From contig NC_079878.1 in the NCBI RefSeq assembly GCF_029227915.1, positions 35,553,501-35,617,500 on the forward strand: a stretch of DNA of 64,000 nt, given 5' to 3'. Positions 52,301 through 62,500 of the stretch are shown piece by piece. This DNA comes from Hydractinia symbiolongicarpus (taxonomy: Eukaryota; Cnidaria; Hydrozoa; Anthoathecata; Hydractiniidae). Every line of letters begins with the position of its first letter. The first letter of the stretch is position 1. The translations under genes were made by a program, and so were the position numbers. The notes below the pieces were generated by a model that saw nothing but the letters and a program-made list of their open reading frames with translations, was not told the DNA's origin and searched no databases.

Positions 52301-55300
52301 TCCAGTAATCAAGACAAAATAAGAAGAATGTTATTTTTCAGAGTCCAATTGTGTCATTTATCTCATTTAAAAAGTCAATGTGCAAAAACAGTTCAATTAA
52401 GTCCCACAGTGAAAATCTTCACTGTTAAAAGCGATGCAAGCTAGTAATATCAGAAAATATCGCTAAATACATGTTGGTACGAATATGTGACGCAACCGTT
52501 GTAGCTTAAAAGCACTGATACCGTTAGAAATTCAATGAAATGTAGTTTATGTAACTGTGTCTTTTTCCCCAGCGCGCGCTGACGGCTAGGATTGGTCCCA
52601 CAGAAAAAAATGACTTATTTATCTATACTTTTAAATAAAGCGCTATTACAGCGCCCAGTGTAATCGCTGAGTTCCAGCAATCAAGTCAAGTTAAGAATAA
52701 AGTTATTTCTTGGAGTACACTTGCCTCATTTGTTACATTCACAAGGTCAAAGTCCAAAATCAGCTCAATTAAGTCTCACAGTCAATCGTTTTACTGTTAA
52801 AAGCGATGCAAGCTAGTAATGTCAGAAAAATGTCGCTAAATACATGTTGGTACGAATATGAGACGCAAGCGTTGTACCTGAAACGGACTGATACCGTTAG
52901 AAAGTTAATGAAATGTAGTTTTGGAAACTGTCTCTATTTTCTCTGCGGGCGCTAACGGCTAGGATTGGTCCCACAGTACAAATTGACTTAATTATCTAAA
53001 TTTTTAAACAAAGCGCTGCCACAGCGACCTGTGTAACTGCTAAGTTCCAGTAATCAAGTCAAATTAGGAAGAATGTTATTTTTTGGAGTCCAATTGTGTC
53101 ATTTATCTCATTTAAAAAGTCAATGTGCAAAAAAAGTTCAATTAAGTCCCACAGTCAAAATCTTCACTGTTAAAAGCGATGCAAGCTAGTAATGTCAGAA
53201 AATATCGCTAAATACATGTTGGTACGATAATGTGACGCAACCGTTGTAGCTTAAAAGCACTGATACCGTTAGAAATTCAATGAAATGTAGTTTATGTAAC
53301 TGTGTCTTTTTCCCCAGCGCGCGCTGACGGCTAGGATTGGTCCCACAGAAAAACATGACTTATTTATCTAAACTTTTAAATAAAGCGCTATTACAGCGCC
53401 CAGTGTAATCGCTGAGTTCCAGCAATCAAGTCAAGTTAAGAATAAAGTTATTTCTTGGAGTACACTTGCCTCATTTGTTACATTCACAAGGTCAAAGTCC
53501 AAAATCAGCTCAATTATGTCTCACAGTCAATCGTTTCACTGTTAAAAGCGATGCAAGCTAGTAATGTCAGAAAAATGTCGCTAAATACATGTTGGTACGA
53601 ATATGAGACGCAAGCGTTGTACCTGAAACGGACTGATACCGTTAGAAAGTTAATGAAATGTAGTTTTGGAAACTGTCTCTATTTTCTCAGCACGCGCTAA
53701 CGGCTAGGATTGGTCCAACAGTACAAATAGACTCATTTATCTAAATTTTCAAATGAAACGCTGCCACAGCGCCCAGTGTAATCGCTTAGATACAGCAAGC
53801 ATGTCATATTAAGAAGAATGTTACTTCTTAGAGTCCAATTGTGTCATTTATCTCATTTAAAAAGTCAAAGTCCAAAATCAGTTCAATTAAGTCTCACAGT
53901 CAATGGTTTCACTGGTAAAAGCGATGCAACCTTGTAATATCAGAAACATATCGCTAAATACATGTTGGTACACATATGTGACGCAACCGTTGAAACTCAA
54001 ACGGACTGATGCCGTTAGAAAGTCAATGAAATGTAGTTTTGAAAACTGTCTCTATTTTCTCAGCTCGCGCTAACGGCAAGGATTGGTCCCACAGTAACAA
54101 ATGACTTATTTATCTAAATTTTTAAATGAAACGCTGCCACAGCGCTCAGTGTAATCGCTGAGATACAGCAAGCATGGCATATTAAGAAGAATGTTACTTC
54201 TTAGAGTCCAATTGTGTCATTTATCTCATTTGTAAGGTCAATGTCCAAAATCAGTTCAATTAAGTCTCACATTCAATCGCTTCACGGTTAAAAGCGTTGC
54301 AACCTAGTAATGTCAGAAGAACATCGTTAATACATGTTGGTACGAATATGTGACGCAACCGTTGTTACTCAAACGGACTGATGCCGTTAGAAAGTCCATG
54401 AAATGTAGTTTTGGAAACTGTCTCTATTTTCTCAGCACGCGCTAACGGCTAGGATTGGTCCAACAGTACAAATTGACTCATTTATCTAAATTTTCAAATG
54501 AAACGCTGCCACAGCGCCCAGTGTAATCACTGAGATACAGCAATCAAGTGAAATTAAGAAGAATTTTGTTTTTTGGAGTCCAATTGTGTCATTTATTTCA
54601 TTTATAAGGTCAATGTCCAAAATCAGTTCAATTAAGTCCCACATTCAATCGCTTCGCGGTTAAAAGCGTTGCAACCTAGTAATGTCAGAAGAACATCGCT
54701 TAATACATGTTGGTACGAATATGTGACGCAACCGTTGTTACTCAAACGGACTGATGCCATTAGAAAGTCCATAAAATGTAGTTTTTAAATCTGCCTCTAT
54801 TTCTTCAGCGGGCGCTAACGGCTAGGATTGGTCCCACAGTACAAATTGACTTAATTATCTAAATTTTTAAACAAAGCGCTGCCACAGCGCCCTGTGTAAT
54901 CGCTGAGATACAGCAAGCATGTCATATTAAGAAGAATGTTACTTCTTATAGTCCAATTGTGTCATTTATTTCATTTATAAAGTCAAAGTCCAAAATCAGT
55001 TCAATTAAGTCTCACAGTAAATGGTTTCACTGGTAAAAGCGATGCAACCTAGTAATATCAGAAACATATCGCTAAATACATGTTGGTACACATATGTGAC
55101 GCAACCGTTGAAACTCAAATGGACTGATGCCGTTAGAAAGTCAATGAAATGTAGTTTTGGAAACTGTCTCTATTTTCTCAGCGCGCGCTAACAGCTAGTA
55201 TTGGTCCCACAGTAACAAATGACTTATTTATCTAAATTTTTAAATGAAACTCTACCACTGCGCCCAGTGTAATCGCTGAGATACAGCAATCATGTCAAAT

Positions 55301-56550
55301 TAAGAAGAATGTTATTTTTTAGAGTCCAATTGTGTCATTTATGTAATTTATAAAGTCAACGTCCAAAATCAGTTCAATTAAGTCTCACAGTCAATCGTTT
55401 CACTGTTAAAAGCGATGCAAGCTAGTAATGTTAGAAAAATATCGCTAAATACATGTTGGTACGAATATGAGACGCAAGCGTTGTACCTGAAACGGACTGA
55501 TACCGTTAGAAAGTTAATGAAATGTAGTTTATGTAACTGTGTCTTTTTCCCCAGCGCGCGCTGACGGCTAGGATTGGTCCCACAGAGAAAAATGACTTAT
55601 TTATCTAAACTTTTAAATAAAGCGCTATTACAGCGCCCAGTGTAATTGCTGAGTTCCACCAATCAAGTCAAGTTAAGAATAAAGTTATTTCTTGGAGTAC
55701 ACTTGCCTCATTTGTTACATTCACAAGGTCAAAGTCCAATATCAGTTCAATTAAGTCTCTCAGTCAATCGTTTCACTGTTAAAAGCGATGCAAGCTAGTA
55801 ATGTCAGAAAAATATCGCTAAATACATGTTCGTACGAATATGAGACGCAAGCGTTGTACCTGAAACGGACTGATACCGTTAGAAAGTTAATGAAATGTAG
55901 TTTTGGAAACTGTCTCTATTTTCTCAGCACGCCCTAACGGCTAGGATTGGTCCAACAGTACAAATTGACTCATTTATCTAAATTTTCAAATGAAACGCTG
56001 CCACAGCGCCCAGTGTAATCGCTGAGATACAGCAATCAAGTCAAATTAAGAAGAATTTTATTTCTTGGAGTCCAAATGTGTCATTTATCTCATTTATAAG
56101 GTCAATGTCCAAAATCAGTTCAATTAAGTCCCACATTCAATCGCTTCGCGGTTAAAAGCGTTGCAACCTAGTAATGTCAGAAGAACATCGCTTAATACAT
56201 TTTGGTACGAATATGTGACGCAACCGTTGTTACTCAATCGGACTGATGCCATTAGAAAGTCCATGAAATGTAGTTTTTAAATCTGTCTCTATTTCTTCAG
56301 CGGGTGCTAACGGCTAGGATTGGTCCCACAGTACAAATTGACTTAATTATCTAAATTTTTAAACAAAGCGCTGCCACAGCGCCCTGTGTAATCGCTGAGA
56401 TACAGCAAGCATGTCATATTAAGAAGAATGTTACTTCTTATAGTCCAATTGTGTCATATATCTCATTTATAAAGTCAAAGTCCAAAATCAGTTCAATTAA
56501 GTCTCACAGTCAATCGTTTCACTGTTAAAAGCGATGCAAGCTAGTAATGT

Positions 56551-59500
56551 CAGAAACATATCGCTGAATACATATTGGTACGAATGTAAGACGCAAGCGT
56601 TGTACCTGAAAGGAACTCATACCGTTAGAAAGTCAATGAAATGTAGTTTTGGAAACTGTCTCTATTTTCTCAGCGCGCGCTAACAGCTAGTATTGGTCCT
56701 ACAGTAACAAATGACTTATTTATCTAAATTTTTAAAGGAAACTCTACCACTGCGCCCAGTGTAATCGCTGAGATACAGCAATCATGTCAAATTAAGAAGA
56801 ATGTTATTTTTTAGAGTCCAATTGTGTCATTTATCTCATTTATAAAGTCAAAGTCCAAAATCAGTTCAATTAAGTCTCACAGTCAATCGTTTCACTGTTA
56901 AAAGCGATGCAAGCTAGTAATGTCAGAAAAATATCGCTAAATACATGTTGGTACGAATATGAGACGCAAGCGTTGTACCTGAAACGGACTGATACCGTTA
57001 GAAAGTTAATGAAATGTAGTTTTGGAAACTGTCTCTATTTTGTCAGCACGCGCTAACGGCTAGGATTGGTCCAACAGTACAAATTGACTCATTTATCTAA
57101 ATTTTCAAATGAAACTCTACCACTGCGCCCAGTGTAATCGCTGAGATACAGCAATCATGTCAAATTGAGAAGAATGTTATTTTTTAGAGTCCAATTGTGT
57201 CATTTATCTCATTTATAAAGTCAAAGTCCAAAATCAGTTCAATTAAGTCTTACAGTCAATCGTTTCACTGTTAAAAGCGATGCAAGCTGGTAATGTCAGA
57301 AAAATATCGCTAAATACATGTTGGTACGAATATGAGACGCAAGCGTTGTACCTGAAACGGACTGATACCGTTAGAAAGTTAATGAAATGTAGTTTTGGAA
57401 ACTGTCTCTATTTTCTCAGCACGCGCTAACGGCTAGGATTGGTCCAACAGTACAAATTGACTCATTTATCTAAATTTTCAAATGAAACGCTGCCACAGCG
57501 CCCAGTGTAATCGCTGAAATACGGCAAGCATGTCATATTAAGAAGAATGTTACTTCTTATAGACCAATTGTGTAATTTATCTCATTTATAAAGTCAAAGT
57601 CCAAAATCAGTTCAATGAAGTCTCACAGTCAATGGTTTCACTGGCAAAAGCGATTCAACCTAGTAATATCAGAAACATATCGCTAAATACATGTTGGTAC
57701 ACATATGTGACGCAACCGTTGAAACTCAAACGGACTGATGCCGTTAGAAAGTCAATGAAATGTAGTTTTGAAAACTGTCTCTATTTTCTCAGCGCGTGCT
57801 AACAGCTAGTATTAGTCCCACAGTAACAAATGACTTATTTATCTAAATTTTTAAAGGAAACTCTACCACTGCGCACAGTGTAATAGCTGAGATACAGCAA
57901 TCATGTTAAATTAAGAAGAATGTTATTTTTTAGAGTCCAATTGTGTCATTTATCCATTTATAAAGTCAAAGTCCAAAATTAGTTCAATTAAGTCTCACAG
58001 TCAATCGTTTCACTGTTAAAAGCGATGCAAGCTAGTAATGTCAGAAAAATATCGCTAAATACATGTTGGTACGAATATGAGACGCAAGCGTTGCACCTGA
58101 AACGGACTGATACCGTTAGAAAGTTAATGAAATGTAGTTTTGGAAACTGTCTCTATTTTCTCAGCACGCGCTAACGGCTAGGATTGGTCCAACAGTACAA
58201 ATTGACTCATTTATCTAAATTTTCAAATGAAACGCTGCCACAGCGCCCAGTGTAATCGCTGAGATACAGCAAGCATGTCATATTAAGAAGAATGTTACTT
58301 CTTATAGACCAATTGTGTCATTTATCTCACTTATAAAGTCAAAGTCCAAAATCAGTTCAATTAAGTCTCACAGTCAATGGTTTCACTAGTAAAAGCGATG
58401 CAACCTAGTAATATCAGAAACATATCGCTAAATACATGTTGGTACACATATGTGACGCAACCGTTGAAACTCAAACGGACTGATGCCGTTAGAAAGTCAA
58501 TGAAATGTAGTTTTGAAAACTGTCTCTATTTTCTCAGCGCGCGCTAACGGCAAAGATTGGTCCCACAGTAACAAATGACTTATTTATCTAAATTTTTAAA
58601 TGAAACGCTACCACAGCGCCCAGTGTAATCGCTGAGATACAGCAATTATGTCAAATTAAGAAGAATGTTATTTTTTAGAGTCCAATTGTGTCATTTATCT
58701 CATTTATAAAGTCAAAGTCCAAAATCAGTTCAATTAAGTCTCACAGTCAATCGTTTCACTGTTAAAGGCGATGCAAGCTAGTAATGTCAGAAAAATATCG
58801 CTAAATACATGTTGGTACGAATATGAGACGCAAGCGTTGTACTTGAAAGGAACTCATACCGTTAGAAAGTCAATGAAATGTAGTTTTGGAAACTGTCTCT
58901 ATTTTCTCAGCGCGCGCTAACAGCTAGTATTGGTCCCACAGTAACAAATGACTTATTTATCTAAATTTTTAAAGGAAACTCTACCACTGCGCACAGTGTA
59001 ATCGCTGAGATACAGCAATCATGTTAAATTAAGAAGAATGTTATTTTTTAGAGTCCAATTGTGTCATTTATCTCATTTATAAAGTCAAAGTCCAAAATCA
59101 GTTCAATTAAGTCTCACAGTCAATCGTTTCACTGTTAAAAGCGATGCAAGCTAGTAATGTCAGAAAAATATCGCTAAATACATGTTGGTACGAATATGAG
59201 ACGCAAGCGTTGCACCTGAAACGGACTGATACCGTTAGAAAGTTAATGAAATGTAGTTTTGGAAACTGTCTCTATTTTCTCAGCACGCGCTAACGGCTAG
59301 GATTGGTCCAACAGTACAAATTGACTCATTTATCTAAATTTTAAAATGAAACGCTGCCACAGCGCCCTGTGTAATCGCTGAGATACAGCAATCAAGTCAA
59401 ATTAAGAAGAATTTTATTTCTTGGAGTCCAAATGTGTCATTTATCTCATTTATAAGGTCAATGTCCAAAATCAGTTCAATTAAGTCCCACATTCAATCGC

Positions 59501-62500
59501 TTCGCGGTTAAAAGCGTTGCAACTTAGTAATGTCAGAAGAACATCGCTTAATACATTTTGGTACGAATATGTGACGCAACCGTTGTTACTCAATCGGACT
59601 GATGCCATTAGAAAGTCCATGAAATGTAGTTTTTAAATCTGTCTCTATTTCTTCAGCGGGTGCTAACGGCTAGGATTGGTCCCACAGTACAAATTGACTT
59701 AATTATCTAAATTTTTAAACAAAGCGCTGCCACAGCGCCCTGTGTAATCGCTGAGATACAGCAAGCATGTCATATTAAGAAGAATGTTACTTCTTATAGT
59801 CCAATTGTGTCATATATCTCATTTATAAAGTCAAAGTCCAAAATCAGTTCAATTAAGTCTCACAGTCAATGGTTTCACTGGTAAAAGCGATGCAACCTAG
59901 TAATATCAGAAACATATCGCTATATACATGTTGGTACACATATGTGACCCAACCGTTGAAACTCAAACGGACTGATGCCGTTAGAAAGTCAATGAAATGT
60001 AGTTTTGAAAACTGTCTCCATTTTCTCAGCGCGCGCTAACTGCAAAGATTGGTCCCACAGTAACAAATGACTTATTTATCTAAATTTTTAAATGAAACGC
60101 TACCACAGCGCCCAGTGTAATCGCTGAGATACAGCAATCATGTCAAATTAAGAAGAATGTTATTTTTAGAGTCCAATTGTGTCATTTATCTCATTTATAA
60201 AGTCAAAGTCCAAAATCAGTTCAATTAAGTCTCACAGTCAATCGTTTCACTGTTAAAAGTGGTGCAAGCTAGTAATGTCAGAAACATATCGCTGAATACA
60301 TATTGGTACGAATGTAAGACGCAAGCGTTGTACCTGAAAGGAACTCATACCGTTAGAAAGTCAATGAAATGTAGTTTTGGAAACTGTCTCTATTTTCTCA
60401 GCGCGCGCTAACAGCTAGTATTGGTCCTACAGTAACAAATGACTTATTTATCTAAATTTTTAAAGGAAACTCTACCACTGCGCCCAGTGTAATCGCTGAG
60501 ATACAGCAATCATGTCAAATTAAGAAGAATGTTATTTTTTAGAGTCCAATTGTGTCATTTATCTCATTTATAAAGTCAAAGTCCAAAATCAGTTCAATTA
60601 AGTCTCACAGTCAATCGTTTCACTGTTAAAAGCGATGCAAGCTAGTAATGTCAGAAAAATATCGCTAAATACATGTTGGTACGAATATGAGACGCAAGCG
60701 TTGTACCTGAAACGGACTGATACCGTTAGAAAGTTAATGAAATGTAGTTTTGGAAACTGTCTCTATTTTGTCAGCACGCGCTAACGGCTAGGATTGGTCC
60801 AACAGTACAAATTGACTCATTTATCTAAATTTTCAAATGAAACTCTACCACTGCGCCCAGTGTAATCGCTGAGATACAGCAATCATGTCAAATTGAGAAG
60901 AATGTTATTTTTTAGAGTCCAATTGTGTCATTTATCTCATTTATAAAGTCAAAGTCCAAAATCAGTTCAATTAAGTCTTACAGTCAATCGTTTCACTGTT
61001 AAAAGCGATGCAAGCTGGTAATGTCAGAAAAATATCGCTAAATACATGTTGGTACGAATATGAGACGCAAGCGTTGTACCTGAAACGGACTGATACCGTT
61101 AGAAAGTTAATGAAATGTAGTTTTGGAAACTGTCTCTATTTTCTCAGCACGCGCTAACGGCTAGGATTGGTCCAACAGTACAAATTGACTCATTTATCTA
61201 AATTTTCAAATGAAACGCTGCCACTGCGCACAGTGTAATCGCTGAGATACAGCAATCATGTCAAATTAAGAAGAATGTTATTTTTAGAGTCCAATTGTGT
61301 CATTTATCTCATTTATAAAGTCAAAGTCCAAAATCAGTTCAATTAAGTCTCACAGTCAATCGTTTCACTGTTAAAAGTGGTGCAAGCTAGTAATGTCAGA
61401 AACATATCGCTGAATACATATTGGTACGAATGTAAGACGCAAGCGTTGTACCTGAAAGGAACTCATACCGTTAGAAAGTCAATGAAATGTAGTTTTGGAA
61501 ACTGTCTCTATTTTCTCAGCGCGCGCTAACAGCTAGTATTGGTCCTACAGTAACAAATGACTTATTTATCTAAATTTTTAAAGGAAACTCTACCACTGCG
61601 CCCAGTGTAATCGCTGAGATACAGCAATCATGTCAAATTAAGAAGAATGTTATTTTTTAGAGTCCAATTGTGTCATTTATCTCATTTATAAAGTCAAAGT
61701 CCAAAATCAGTTCAATTAAGTCTCACAGTCAATCGTTTCACTGTTAAAAGCGATGCAAGCTAGTAATGTCAGAAAAATATCGCTAAATACATGTTGGTAC
61801 GAATATGAGACGCAAGCGTTGTACCTGAAACGGACTGATACCGTTAGAAAGTTAATGAAATGTAGTTTTGGAAACTGTCTCTATTTTGTCAGCACGCGCT
61901 AACGGCTAGGATTGGTCCAACAGTACAAATTGACTCATTTATCTAAATTTTCAAATGAAACTCTACCACTGCGCCCAGTGTAATCGCTGAGATACAGCAA
62001 TCATGTCAAATTGAGAAGAATGTTATTTTTTAGAGTCCAATTGTGTCATTTATCTCATTTATAAAGTCAAAGTCCAAAATCAGTTCAATTAAGTCTTACA
62101 GTCAATCGTTTCACTGTTAAAAGCGATGCAAGCTGGTAATGTCAGAAAAATATCGCTAAATACATGTTGGTACGAATATGAGACGCAAGCGTTGTACCTG
62201 AAACGGACTGATACCGTTAGAAAGTTAATGAAATGTAGTTTTGGAAACTGTCTCTATTTTCTCAGCACGCGCTAACGGCTAGGATTGGTCCAACAGTACA
62301 AATTGACTCATTTATCTAAATTTTCAAATGAAACGCTGCCACAGCGCCCAGTGTAATCGCTGAAATACGGCAAGCATGTCATATTAAGAAGAATGTTACT
62401 TCTTATAGACCAATTGTGTAATTTATCTCATTTATAAAGTCAAAGTCCAAAATCAGTTCAATGAAGTCTCACAGTCAATGGTTTCACTGGCAAAAGCGAT

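Larger units (their letters stand above)
37036..53843 (+). repeat. Array domain 5: 10-mer and 11-mer higher-order repeats
   Basis: Anchors: 37036, 37409, 37775, 38148, 38520, 38893, 39266, 39638, 40011, 40384, 40756, 41128, 41494, 41866, 42238, 42611, 42984, 43356, 43729, 44102, 44505, 44878, 45251, 45617, 45990, 46362, 46735, 47108, 47481, 47854, 48227, 48599, 48972, 49345, 49715, 50087, 50460, 50863, 51236, 51609, 51982, 52354, 52726, 53099, 53471. Five anchors from 37409 pair with 41128 onward at 3718-3719 bp (10-mer). Those from 41128 pair with 45251 onward at 4123-4125 bp (11-mer). From 49715 to 50460 the order repeats 40384-41128 at about 9331 bp. The end, 51.2-53.8 kb, is assembled from shorter pieces of the same set. 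Confidence 0.9.

Noticed and set aside
53455-53700. 81-codon open frame, the longest in the window, and eight shorter frames at 4355, 10476 (minus), 12748, 25420, 27285, 28775, 30640 and 44358
   Set aside because: All are slices of the satellite monomer. The frames are not kept between monomers, because 373 bp units shift the frame, and the 25420/28775 and 27285/30640 pairs are identical only because the 3355 bp block is duplicated. No domain, start context or codon bias supports coding.
54642-54670. Possible CENP-B box in GCTTCGCGGTTAAAAGCG (also near 56140 and 59500)
   Set aside because: The core pattern NTTCGNNNNANNCGGGN is not met: the required A and the CGGG are absent. I found no match on the other strand by eye.
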